A stretch of 64,000 nucleotides of DNA from assembly GCF_037126285.1 (NCBI RefSeq), contig NZ_CP147012.1:2130001-2194000 (forward strand), read 5' to 3'. The notes below the pieces were generated by a model. That model was not told the origin of the DNA, did not search any database, and saw only the letters and a list, made by a program, of their open reading frames with translations. The DNA comes from Bernardetia sp. MNP-M8. Lineage in GTDB: Bacteria; Bacteroidota; Bacteroidia; Cytophagales; Bernardetiaceae. Below are positions 11,019 through 19,578 of the stretch, in pieces. Numbering within the stretch: position 1 is the stretch's first letter; every line of letters begins with the position of its first letter. The translations under genes and the position numbers were made by a program.

Positions 11019-11453
11019 ATGCATCACATTATTAAGTTACTTTTCTTTCTAGCTTTTAATATCTTATTTTTTGCTTGTTCTTCTCCCTCTAAAGTTGAGA
11101 AAAAAGAACTGACTTTAGAAGAGTTATTAATAAAAAATTGGAAGCTACATCAAGTAGTAGGGACAAATTCAAAAGATGGAACAGACTCTCATATTTTTTA
11201 TGATGACAAATACATAGAGTTCAGAAAAGACCAAACTTACACTACAAATGCACCAAAATATTTCAAAAAAGAGAAAGGAGTTTGGAGTATTAATGAAACA
11301 AGAGATAGCATTTATTTGAATAAAAACACAAACAAACAAATTGTACTTTCTATTTTTCACATTTATGAAAGAGGAATGTCTTTATTGTCTTATGAAGTAG
11401 AAAATGAAAAAGATATTCAAGGACAGCTTTATTCATTACAGTTTAGAAGATAG
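11019..11453 (+). CDS. Small lipoprotein, lipocalin-like
   Basis: A 144-residue protein with a lipobox (FFAC, Cys at about 20) after a hydrophobic stretch. The mature part (LIKNWKLHQVVGTNSKDGT...YIEFRKDQTYT...GVWSINETRDSIYL) follows the pattern of small lipocalin-like envelope proteins of Bacteroidota: a W-x-L-x-x-V strand, F-x-x-D-x-x-Y, then G-x-W. The ligand and role are unknown. It is flanked on both sides by noncoding DNA and followed by a terminator. Confidence 0.75.
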   Translation: MHHIIKLLFFLAFNILFFACSSPSKVEKKELTLEELLIKNWKLHQVVGTNSKDGTDSHIFYDDKYIEFRKDQTYTTNAPKYFKKEKGVWSINETRDSIYLNKNTNKQIVLSIFHIYERGMSLLSYEVENEKDIQGQLYSLQFRR

Positions 11454-11462
11454 ATAATAAAA

Positions 11463-11503
11463 AAAGTGTATTCAATTCTTAAAAACTGAATACACTTTTT
11501 ATT
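11463..11503. terminator. Intrinsic terminator after the lipocalin-like gene
   Basis: AAAGTGTATTCA and TGAATACACTTTTT form a strong hairpin followed by T-rich DNA, within 10 bp of the stop codon. Confidence 0.85.
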
Positions 11504-11653
11504 TTTTCTCAAAATTCTATTTTTGTACAATCCATTATTCAAACGCTGTTTCTGAAATTCTTTAATTCCATTTTTCAAAAATGCTTGAAACTCTTGTGTG
11601 CTTACCCTTCCAACAGGTTTTACTAAAGGCTGATGTATATAAGGATTGATCAA
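11501..11653 (-). pseudogene. Possible gene remnant
   Basis: Minus-strand reading gives protein-like sequence (INPYIHQPLVKPVGRVSTQ then FQAFLKNGIKEFQKQRLNNG) with ordinary codon choice. The only start is TTG, and the frame runs straight into the terminator hairpin of the neighbouring gene, so there is no proper 3' end. It may be the leftover of a truncated gene. I do not recognise the family, and chance coding is possible. Confidence 0.3.
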
Positions 11654-11718
11654 GAAATAATTTTTATTTAAAGAGCCTCATATCAATTAAAAAGGTTGCA
11701 TAATCAAAAGTTAACATA

Positions 11719-11760
11719 CAAAAAAATGCCTATTTCTGTTTAGAAGTAGGCATTTTTTAT
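11719..11760 (-). terminator. Terminator of the malic enzyme gene
   Basis: AAAAAATGCCTA and TAGGCATTTTTT pair, with A- and T-runs on both flanks, 36 bp beyond the maeB stop. Confidence 0.85.
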
Positions 11761-11795
11761 TACTGTTATTGATGTTTCACTAAAATATAAATCAG

Positions 11796-14099
11796 TTACA
11801 TAAACTTCTCTTTCGCATCTTGCATAGCATATTTGCGTTTAAGTTGTGCATCTACGACAGCAATCGTAACCATATTTACAATTTCACGAACTGAACTTCC
11901 AAGCTGTAAAATATGAACTGATTTTTTCATTCCTGTCAGAATAGGTCCAATAGCTTCTGCACCACTAATTTCTTGAATCAGTTTATAAGCAATATTTGCA
12001 GAGGCAAGATTTGGGAAAATCAAAATATTAGGTTCTCCTTTAGCAAGGTCAGAGAATGGATAGTTTTCTTTCAAAATATCATTATTGAAAGCAATATTTG
12101 CCTGAATTTCTCCGTCAGCAATAATATGAGGATATTGTTCTTTCATCATATCCACAGCCTTTCTTACTTTTCTTGGCTCTTCATCATCAGACGAACCAAA
12201 GTTAGAATACGACAAAAATGCTACTCGTGGTTCTAATCCAAATTCTTTTACCGTGTTGGCTGTCATGGCTGCAATTCCTACCAAATCTTCTGCTGTTGGA
12301 TTTGGAATCATGGTTGTATCAGCAAAGAAAATTGGTCCTTTACGAGTAATCATCAAATAAATTCCTGCTACTTTTCTATGACTTTTATATGTTCCTACAA
12401 CCTCCAAAGCTGGACGGATAGTATCTGAATATTTCCTAGAAAGTCCTGAAATAAGTGCATCTGCATCACCTTCTTCTAACATCATTGCTCCAAAATAATT
12501 GCGTTCACGCATTGCTTTTTGAGCTTCATAATTATTGAAACCTCTACGTTTACGTTTCTCAAAGAATGTATTTGCATACGTTTCTATAAGCTCATTGGAT
12601 TCATCACTTCTTGGGTCAATGATAGTAACATCATCTAACTCTAAATTATTTTCTTGTATCAATTTTTGTATTCTTCGCTTATCACCCAAAAGAATAGGTT
12701 CTGCAATGCCATCATCTTTAACAATCTGGGCAGCCATTAAAATTTTGGCATTATCAGCTTCTGCAAAAACAACACGTTGAGGGTCTTGTTTTGCCATGCT
12801 TACCAAACGACGAATGATACTTTGATCTCTTCCCATTCTTTCTATTAGTTCGGCTTCGTACCTTTCCCAATCAGTAATCGGATTTTTAGCCACTCCACTT
12901 TCCATAGCTGCACGAGCTACAGCAGGCGCAACTGTTGTGAGAAGACGAGGATCTAATGGTTTAGGAATGATGTAGTCTTTGCTAAAAGAAATAGTTTGCT
13001 GATTATAAGCAATCTTTACAATATCTGGAACAGGTTCTTTAGCTAATTGAGCAAGAGCTTTTACGGCTGCAAGTTTCATTTGTTCGTTGATTTCTGTAGC
13101 ACGAACATCTAAAGCACCTCTAAAGATAAATGGAAAACCAAGTACATTATTTACTTGATTATTGTAGTCTGAACGTCCTGTTGCCATAATAATATCTTGA
13201 CGAGTTTTCATGGCAAGCTCATAATTAATCTCTGGATCTGGATTGGCAAGCGCAAAAACAATTGCATTTTCAGCCATTGATAAGAGCATTTCTGGACTCA
13301 TTACATTTGCCATCGAAAGTCCCATAAAAACATCAGCACCTTTCAAAGCATCTTCTAATGTATGTGCATCAGTATCTGTTGCAAATATTTCTTTACTTTT
13401 AGTTAGATTTTCTCTGTCTTTACGAATAACCCCTTTGCTATCACAAACAATGATATTTTCACGAGTTACACCCAAATCAACAAAAATATTCATACACGAA
13501 GTAGCCGAAGCACCTGCACCCGAAACTACAATTTTTACTTTATCAATATCTTTTTCGACAAGTTCCAACGAGTTTAACAGGGCAGCTCCTGTAATAATTG
13601 CTGTTCCATGTTGGTCATCGTGCATAATCGGAATGTTAAGTTCTTCCTTCAAACGCTGTTCAATTTCAAAACATTCAGGAGCTTTTATGTCTTCCAAGTT
13701 TATTCCTCCAAAAGTAGGCTCTAATGCTTTCACGACAGCAATAAATTCTTCTACCGTTTTTGTATTCAATTCTAAATCAAAAACATCTATTCCTGCAAAT
13801 ATTTTGAATAAAACGCCTTTTCCTTCCATTACAGGTTTGGAAGCTTCAGGACCTAAATTTCCTAATCCTAAAACGGCTGTTCCATCTGAAATAACGGCTA
13901 CTAAATTTCCTTTTGCTGTATATTTATAGACATTTTCAACGTCTTCTGCAATTTCTTTACACGGTTCTGCAACCCCTGGAGAATAGGCTAAAGCCAAATC
14001 TCGTTGTGTCTTGGTAGCAGTTGTCGGAATGACTTCTATTTTTCCAGGTTTGCCTTCCGAATGGTATCGCAGAGCTTCTTCTCTTCTTATTTTACTCAT
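11796..14099 (-). CDS. maeB: NADP-dependent malic enzyme with phosphotransacetylase-like C-terminus (MaeB type)
   Basis: A 767-residue two-domain protein. Residues 1 to about 420 are a malic enzyme: LALAYSPGVAEPCKEI near 32, the NAD(P) and metal region GLGNLGPEASKPVMEGKG near 78, and the cofactor Rossmann region VKIVVSGAGASATSC near 189. From about 430 on it is a phosphate-acetyltransferase-like domain (RVVFAEADNAKIL), which in MaeB proteins is thought to be regulatory, sensing acetyl-CoA. The enzyme decarboxylates malate to pyruvate and makes NADPH. The gene lies downstream of the Lon-N-like gene but has its own space, with a terminator between. Confidence 0.96.
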   Translation of the reverse strand: MSKIRREEALRYHSEGKPGKIEVIPTTATKTQRDLALAYSPGVAEPCKEIAEDVENVYKYTAKGNLVAVISDGTAVLGLGNLGPEASKPVMEGKGVLFKIFAGIDVFDLELNTKTVEEFIAVVKALEPTFGGINLEDIKAPECFEIEQRLKEELNIPIMHDDQHGTAIITGAALLNSLELVEKDIDKVKIVVSGAGASATSCMNIFVDLGVTRENIIVCDSKGVIRKDRENLTKSKEIFATDTDAHTLEDALKGADVFMGLSMANVMSPEMLLSMAENAIVFALANPDPEINYELAMKTRQDIIMATGRSDYNNQVNNVLGFPFIFRGALDVRATEINEQMKLAAVKALAQLAKEPVPDIVKIAYNQQTISFSKDYIIPKPLDPRLLTTVAPAVARAAMESGVAKNPITDWERYEAELIERMGRDQSIIRRLVSMAKQDPQRVVFAEADNAKILMAAQIVKDDGIAEPILLGDKRRIQKLIQENNLELDDVTIIDPRSDESNELIETYANTFFEKRKRRGFNNYEAQKAMRERNYFGAMMLEEGDADALISGLSRKYSDTIRPALEVVGTYKSHRKVAGIYLMITRKGPIFFADTTMIPNPTAEDLVGIAAMTANTVKEFGLEPRVAFLSYSNFGSSDDEEPRKVRKAVDMMKEQYPHIIADGEIQANIAFNNDILKENYPFSDLAKGEPNILIFPNLASANIAYKLIQEISGAEAIGPILTGMKKSVHILQLGSSVREIVNMVTIAVVDAQLKRKYAMQDAKEKFM

Positions 14100-14223
14100 A
14101 AAAAATGTATTTGTGTGTGAATGTTTATCAATTTTGGTTTTATGGCTGAAAGTTAATCAATTTATATCAATGTACTAAAAATGGATTAGAAATTAGAATA
14201 GAAGCCTAGTATTTTTCATAAAA

Positions 14224-14260
14224 AAAATCCTAAATGACAAAAATGTAATTTAGGATTTTG
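14224..14260 (-). terminator. Terminator of the Lon-N-like gene
   Basis: AAAATCCTAAAT and ATTTAGGATTTT pair around a short loop. This lies 46 bp past the stop of the minus-strand gene and upstream of maeB, so maeB probably has its own promoter. Confidence 0.75.
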
Positions 14261-14305
14261 AGAAAATGAAACTTTCATTTTTTATTAAAAAACTTTATAG
14301 TTAAG

Positions 14306-14929
14306 CTAAAAATTCAGTTCATCAAAGTTTTTAAAGTGTCCATTCATTTTGATTCTTTCTTTTGTCCTTTCTACCTCTCTGATTATTGGAATGATATGGT
14401 CTAAATGTGTCGTAATGAGTTCTAAACGTTCTGTTTCATCACTCATAGCTAACAAATCATATTCTTGTTCTAAAGAAAGTCCGATTTTGTGAGCTATTTT
14501 GAAAGATAGAAAATCTGTTTCTGTTGGCAAATCTGTATTTGCTTTTACAAGTTGCCAAAGTTCTGTAATCTGATTTATAACTTTTTCTTTATCTAAAAAA
14601 GTAGAATTGTCTGTATGAACAATTCGTTCAATTTCCCCTGCTGCATAGAGTTTATTGGGAGCAGGATTAGAATACGAAACAACTTTAAAAGCACCTACAC
14701 ATTTTGTTTTGATGTCCATTCTTCCATCTGGATGTCGGCGTGCAATTTCTATCAATTCGACTTCTGCTCCATAATCTTGTAGTTTTTCATTCAAAAAGGG
14801 AGGAATTCCAAAGGTTTGTTTATTTTCTATACAATCCAAAACGAGCTGTCTGTAACGAGGTTCGAAGACATGCAAATTAAGAGGTTCGTTTGGAAATACA
14901 ATTAAATTAAGAGGAAAAAGAGGTAACAT
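14306..14929 (-). CDS. LON-protease substrate-binding-domain protein
   Basis: A 207-residue protein. It starts MLPLFPLNLIVFPNEPLNLHVFEPRY, the hallmark of the Lon N-terminal (PUA-like) domain, and continues with RHPDGRMDIKTKCVGAFKV. It has no ATPase or protease domain, so it is a stand-alone Lon-N protein, a common form in bacteria. The role is unproven; substrate recognition is inferred from Lon. Confidence 0.9.
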   Translation of the reverse strand: MLPLFPLNLIVFPNEPLNLHVFEPRYRQLVLDCIENKQTFGIPPFLNEKLQDYGAEVELIEIARRHPDGRMDIKTKCVGAFKVVSYSNPAPNKLYAAGEIERIVHTDNSTFLDKEKVINQITELWQLVKANTDLPTETDFLSFKIAHKIGLSLEQEYDLLAMSDETERLELITTHLDHIIPIIREVERTKERIKMNGHFKNFDELNF

Positions 14930-15201
14930 TATTTTTTCTATCTAGTGAATATAAAACTTTTACTGCATTAGTATTGATACGTAATTTTTGTTCAATCATT
15001 TTTATTAAATCAACAATGAGGTTCATATATATATGCACCAATTCAAAAAAATAATCATTATTAACTAAGCTGTTTTTACGGTTTTTTGTTTAGAAAAAAA
15101 GTAAATTCTCAATCAATAGTTTTTTTGTTTACCTAAGTTAATAACTTAAATAAAAGTTGTCTTTTTCTTTTGTTTTGTTGTATAGTTTAGTTTTTTTGTG
15201 T
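14930..15201. other. Intergenic region (272 bp)
   Basis: A/T-rich DNA between two minus-strand genes, holding the presumed promoter of the Lon-N-like gene. A self-complementary patch CATATATATATG lies near 15024-15036. No gene or terminator is convincing. Confidence 0.5.
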
Positions 15202-16347
15202 CTATTGCATTTCTTTTTTTAGCCTTGAGATTACTCTCAGAATATCATCTTGAGATTCTATCCAAAATATTTTTTCATTATCCATTATTAAATTATACTC
15301 ATTCAAATTCAGAATGGCTTTCTGAGGATAAGTTGTATCAAAAAAAGCAAGTTGTGGAAAGTATAACAATAAGCTATCTGTATTCTGATTTTTGGTTTTC
15401 TGCAACTGTGCAGGTAATTTTTCTATAAAGACCTTTTGAAAATTAGCTTTTAAATTTGTTACTGAATCTGATTTATTTTGAATGAAATTTTCCAAAGCTA
15501 CAAAAGAAGAAGAACCTAAAGCAATTAAATAAATTTTTTGTTGATTAATAGAACCTTGTTTTTTTATTTTCTCAAAAGCTGCATCAATACTCTTTTGTTC
15601 GTCTTCAAATGTCCATTCATTTAGCTTTCCATTGCTATCTCCTACTCCTTTTTTTTCTATTCTCAGAGTAGCAAATCCATTTTTTGTGAGATTTTCTATC
15701 CAATCATAAAATTGATATTCACTTTTTGAGTTTTTATTCTTTGTGTATAACTCTCGTTCAACTGATTCATTGGAAGCCGAATTTAATATAATTACTAATG
15801 GAAATTGAGTAATTTCTTGATTAGTTTCGTTTTCTGTTTTTCTAGGAAAAGTAAAAATGGTTCGAAGGCTTGTTGGATTATTATTTTGACTTGAGTCATT
15901 GACTTCTAGTTGGTCATACATCGTTTCGAAATAAAAATTACTCTCTCTAGGCAAAAAATGCAAAACTAAATATGTGTTACGAATGGTATCATTTCTAACA
16001 AAAAAAAGATTGAGAGTGTCATTTCCATTTTTGGTTTTTACAAAATCTTGAAGCTCTTTTAGACTATTTAGATGCGTAGAATCAACAGCAACAATTACAT
16101 CTTTTTCTATTAGTCCTGCTTTATCTGCTGCCGAATTAGGAAAAACTTTATAAATAATAATTCCTTTTTCTGCTTTCATTTTGTATGCCACACGAACAGG
16201 ATTTGTAAGTGTACCAAGTTCTGCTCCTATAAAAGGACTTCTATTTAGCGTTTGGATTTGAGAGGTACTAACGTTGGTCTGAGCTAAGCAAGAAAAAGAA
16301 AATAGAGAAAAGACTATAAAAAACAGAAAGTAAATTTGAAAACGCAT
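15202..16347 (-). CDS. Secreted PDZ plus alpha/beta-hydrolase-like protein
   Basis: A 381-residue protein. The start at 16347 (MRFQIYFLFFIVF) gives a clear signal peptide ending SCLAQ; a longer frame to 16407 only adds an upstream leader. A PDZ domain covers about residues 40-130 (FIGAELG...IIIYKVFPNSAADKAGL then EKDVIVAVDSTHL). The C-terminal half resembles serine-hydrolase or dienelactone-hydrolase folds (GFATLRIEKKGVGDSNG, then KIYLIALGSSSFVALEN). The nucleophile motif is ALGSSS rather than the usual GxSxG (GHSxG), so catalytic activity is uncertain. It is likely periplasmic. Confidence 0.75.
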   Translation of the reverse strand: MRFQIYFLFFIVFSLFSFSCLAQTNVSTSQIQTLNRSPFIGAELGTLTNPVRVAYKMKAEKGIIIYKVFPNSAADKAGLIEKDVIVAVDSTHLNSLKELQDFVKTKNGNDTLNLFFVRNDTIRNTYLVLHFLPRESNFYFETMYDQLEVNDSSQNNNPTSLRTIFTFPRKTENETNQEITQFPLVIILNSASNESVERELYTKNKNSKSEYQFYDWIENLTKNGFATLRIEKKGVGDSNGKLNEWTFEDEQKSIDAAFEKIKKQGSINQQKIYLIALGSSSFVALENFIQNKSDSVTNLKANFQKVFIEKLPAQLQKTKNQNTDSLLLYFPQLAFFDTTYPQKAILNLNEYNLIMDNEKIFWIESQDDILRVISRLKKEMQ

Positions 16348-16495
16348 ATCTATAAAGTAAAATTTTTGATTAAAACTATTCTTATTATTTATTAAACTAC
16401 CTATCAATAACTAGGACAAAAGTAAAAAGGAGACCAAAAGCAAAAGTAAATTTAATATATATTTTGGAAGGATTCATTTTTGAAATAGAATTGCT

Positions 16496-16503
16496 TAACT
16501 TTG
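16496..16503 (+). promoter_or_regulatory. Candidate -7 box upstream of accD
   Basis: TAACTTTG matches the Bacteroidota -7 consensus TAnnTTTG, 45 bp before the accD start. A -33 TTTG at the usual 19-21 bp spacing is not clear, so the call is tentative. Confidence 0.35.
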
Positions 16504-16548
16504 CCCTTCGATTCCTTGTAATCTTCAACTAAAAAAATACTCCCTATT

Positions 16549-17445
16549 ATGTCTTGGTTTCATCGAAAAGATAAAAATATTACCACGCCTACAAATGAAA
16601 AGCGTGATTCTCCAAATATGTGGTTCAAAACTCCAAGTGGTACAATTATTCTCAAAAAAGAATTGAGAGACAATAATTGGGTATGTCCAGATGATAATCA
16701 TCACCTTACCATCACACCACAACAATATTTTGAGATTTTGTTTGATGAAGGAAAGTACACAGAGATAAATGCAAATCTTACTCCTCTTAATCCTTTAAAT
16801 TTTAAGGATACAAAAACGTATGAACAGCGTATAAATGAAGCCAATGCAAAATCTGGTGTCAATGAAGCTGCTCAAAGTGCTTACGGAAAAATGAATGGAA
16901 TAGACTTTATGGTCACTGCCATGAATTTTAAATACATTGGTGGTTCGATGGGTGCAGTTGTGGGAGAAAAAATTTCTCGTGCTGCTGACTATTGTCTTGA
17001 AAATAACATTCCTTTGATGGTTATTTCGCAATCAGGTGGCGCACGTATGATGGAAGCAGGTTTTTCACTTATGCAAATGGCAAAAACTTCAGCTAAGTTA
17101 GCTCTACTTTCAGAAGCCAAAATTCCTTATATTTCCCTTTTGACAAACCCAACCACAGGAGGCGTAACGGCAAGTTTTGCGATGTTAGGAGACTTTAATA
17201 TTGCTGAACCAAATGCACTTATTGGTTTTGCAGGACCTAGAGTAATTCGTGAAACTATCGGAAAAGACCTTCCAAAAGGCTTCCAAACAGCCGAATTTGT
17301 GAAAGAACACGGTTTTCTAGATTTCATTGTTGATAGAAGAGAGTTAAAAGCAAAACTGACTTCTCTTTTGAAAATGGTTTGGATAAATACAAAACAAAAA
17401 AATCTAAATTCAACTCAAAAAACAACAAAAAAGGCTAAGAAATAA
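16549..17445 (+). CDS. accD: Acetyl-CoA carboxylase carboxyltransferase subunit beta
   Basis: A 298-residue protein. It carries the crotonase-fold carboxyltransferase core: GSMGAVVGEKISRAADYCLENNIPL, SGGARMMEAGFSLMQMAK, TNPTTGGVTASFAMLGD and GFAGPRVIRETIG. It pairs with AccA to move carboxyl from carboxybiotin to acetyl-CoA, the first step of fatty-acid synthesis. In the N-terminal zinc-ribbon region the usual CxxC pair is KTPSG, and only one Cys remains (WVCPDD near residue 45). Related Bacteroidota AccD proteins, as I recall them, show the same loss. The C-terminus is a short Lys-rich tail. Confidence 0.95.
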   Translation: MSWFHRKDKNITTPTNEKRDSPNMWFKTPSGTIILKKELRDNNWVCPDDNHHLTITPQQYFEILFDEGKYTEINANLTPLNPLNFKDTKTYEQRINEANAKSGVNEAAQSAYGKMNGIDFMVTAMNFKYIGGSMGAVVGEKISRAADYCLENNIPLMVISQSGGARMMEAGFSLMQMAKTSAKLALLSEAKIPYISLLTNPTTGGVTASFAMLGDFNIAEPNALIGFAGPRVIRETIGKDLPKGFQTAEFVKEHGFLDFIVDRRELKAKLTSLLKMVWINTKQKNLNSTQKTTKKAKK

Positions 17446-17586
17446 TTGATAAATTGGCTTTACTTTGAACAAACTAGATACTCTTTCTGTAAATAATTTA
17501 CAAAAACTTCCTTATCTTAGCTTTCACAAATCATTTTTGAAAAATTCGTTTTTGATAAATAATCAAAAATTCAAAATATACATTCT

Positions 17587-19401
17587 ATGAAAGCAATTTT
17601 GGTAACTGGTGGAGCTGGTTTTATTGGTTCTAATTTTATTCCTTATTTTTTAGAAACTCACAAAGACTGTAAAGTCATTAATTTGGATTTACTGACTTAT
17701 GCAGGAAATTTGGATAATTTGAGTGAGGTAGAAAGCAATCCTCGTTATGAGTTTGTGAAAGGAGATATTGTCAATAGGCAATTAGTAGAACATATTTTTG
17801 ACAAACACGATATAAAAGGAGTAATTCATTTTGCTGCCGAATCTCATGTCGATAACTCTATTACAGACCCAGAGGCTTTTGTCAGAACGAATGTTCATGG
17901 AACTTTTACGCTTGTTGATGTAGCTCGTAAATATTGGATGAATGCACCGTTTTCATACAAAGAAGGCTATGAAGATACTCGTTTTCTTCACGTTTCGACA
18001 GATGAAGTATATGGAACTTTAGGAGAAACAGGCTTTTTTACAGAAACGACACCTTATGCTCCAAACAGTCCATATAGTGCATCAAAAGCAGGAAGTGATT
18101 TGATTGTCAGAAGTTATTTTCATACGTATGGATTTGATGTTGTGATTACAAACTGTTCTAATAATTTTGGCGAAAAACAGCATCACGAAAAACTTATTCC
18201 TACCATTATTAGAAAAGCTCTTTCAAATGAGCCTATTCCGATTTATGGAAATGGACAAAATATTAGAGATTGGCTCTATGTTTTAGACCACTGTAAAGGA
18301 ATTGATAAAGCATTCCAAAAAGGAAAAAAAGGAGAATCGTATAATATTGGTTCAAACAACGAATGGAATAATTTGGATTTAGCCAAAAAAATCTGTTCAC
18401 TTTTAGATACAATTAAGCCAAAAGAAAGTGGAAAATATGAAGATTTATTGACCTTCGTAAAAGACCGTCCAGGGCATGATTTGCGTTATGCCATTGATTC
18501 TTCCAAAATGGAAAATGAATTAAACTGGAAAGCAAATACTGATTTTGATACGGCTCTTACAAAAACTATCAATTGGTATATTGATTTGTATAATTCTGAA
18601 AAATTTAAGGCAAATTCTACTGATTCAAAAAAAAAGGATGAACAAAAAAAAGTAGAAACAGAGGCAAAACAAGAACCTAAGTCAGAAGAAAAACACAAAC
18701 AGTCAGAAAATAAGCAAGAAAACAAACAAGAGCAAAAAGAAGAACCTGTCATAGAACTAAAAACTAGACCTGTTTCAGAACCAAAAATAGAATCTAAAAA
18801 GGAGGAAAAGCAGATTTATAATTCTACTTTTTCCTCTAGTAGTTACGATAAAATTTTTGACACTGCTAATTTGAATGAATCTTTAGAAGCTCTTGCAGAA
18901 GTAAAAGCTGCTGTCATTCGTACACGAAAAGACTTCGAATTCTATCAAGAAAAAGAGAAAGATGCTGAAAATAAAGCAAAACGCATCATTGCAAAAGCAC
19001 AAGAAGGAAATTTGGATTGGAATGAAGCAAATAACCTTGCTATGGAACTTCTAAAAGAACAAGAACGCTCAAAACAAATGGCTGATGGTGCTTTGAATCA
19101 ACTTGCAGAATTAGGAAAGTTACAAGACAAAATTGAAAAACATTCTCAAACTGTAAAGTCTATCAAAGAAAAACAGCGTGTCAAAATGCCTGATTCGTCT
19201 GAAACAATTTCAATGATAGAACGAATGAAAGCCAAAATACAAAAAGATGAAATTTTGGGAGATTTGTACGAAGATTTTGGAAAAGATGCTGCTAAAAATG
19301 ACCCTTTATTAAATGATAAAGTAAATAAAGCACTAGGAATTGACCCTGACAAAGATGCTCTAAATGCTCTTAAAAGCAAATTAGGAATGGATAAGAAATA
19401 A
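17587..19401 (+). CDS. rfbB: dTDP-glucose 4,6-dehydratase with added coiled-coil C-terminal domain
   Basis: A 604-residue protein. Residues 1 to about 340 are a complete RfbB: TGGAGFIGSNF near 7, AAESHVDNSI near 83, the catalytic STDEVYGTLGE with Thr-Asp-Glu near 137, and YSASKAGSD (YxxxK) near 160. This makes dTDP-4-keto-6-deoxyglucose for surface polysaccharide. Normal RfbB proteins end near 350 residues. Here a K/E/Q-rich linker (about 345-410) leads to a helical, coiled-coil-like region (about 415-604: LEALAEVKAAVIRTRKDFEF, KDAENKAKRIIAKAQEG). There is no in-frame restart that would obviously separate the parts. No other dTDP-sugar gene is adjacent. Confidence 0.88.
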   Translation: MKAILVTGGAGFIGSNFIPYFLETHKDCKVINLDLLTYAGNLDNLSEVESNPRYEFVKGDIVNRQLVEHIFDKHDIKGVIHFAAESHVDNSITDPEAFVRTNVHGTFTLVDVARKYWMNAPFSYKEGYEDTRFLHVSTDEVYGTLGETGFFTETTPYAPNSPYSASKAGSDLIVRSYFHTYGFDVVITNCSNNFGEKQHHEKLIPTIIRKALSNEPIPIYGNGQNIRDWLYVLDHCKGIDKAFQKGKKGESYNIGSNNEWNNLDLAKKICSLLDTIKPKESGKYEDLLTFVKDRPGHDLRYAIDSSKMENELNWKANTDFDTALTKTINWYIDLYNSEKFKANSTDSKKKDEQKKVETEAKQEPKSEEKHKQSENKQENKQEQKEEPVIELKTRPVSEPKIESKKEEKQIYNSTFSSSSYDKIFDTANLNESLEALAEVKAAVIRTRKDFEFYQEKEKDAENKAKRIIAKAQEGNLDWNEANNLAMELLKEQERSKQMADGALNQLAELGKLQDKIEKHSQTVKSIKEKQRVKMPDSSETISMIERMKAKIQKDEILGDLYEDFGKDAAKNDPLLNDKVNKALGIDPDKDALNALKSKLGMDKK

Positions 19402-19441
19402 ATCCCTATCTTTCTAGTAATCAATAGTTTATATCTTTAAT

Positions 19442-19481
19442 TAACTGCATTTTATTTTAAAATAAAGTGCAGTTTTTTTAT
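19442..19481 (+). terminator. Terminator after rfbB
   Basis: AACTGCATTTTATTTT and AAAATAAAGTGCAGTT pair and are followed by seven T. It lies 40 bp past the rfbB stop. Confidence 0.88.
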
Positions 19482-19578
19482 ATTCAAATAAACTTTCTGA
19501 TTCTTTCTAACGTTACTGTTATATGTTATGCGTGCATACTATTTTTACTTTATTCTCTATTTCTAATTCCCTGTTTTT

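Noticed and set aside
13243-13929. A 228-codon plus-strand ORF inside maeB
   Set aside because: Antisense shadow of a clearly conserved enzyme; no start context or family similarity.
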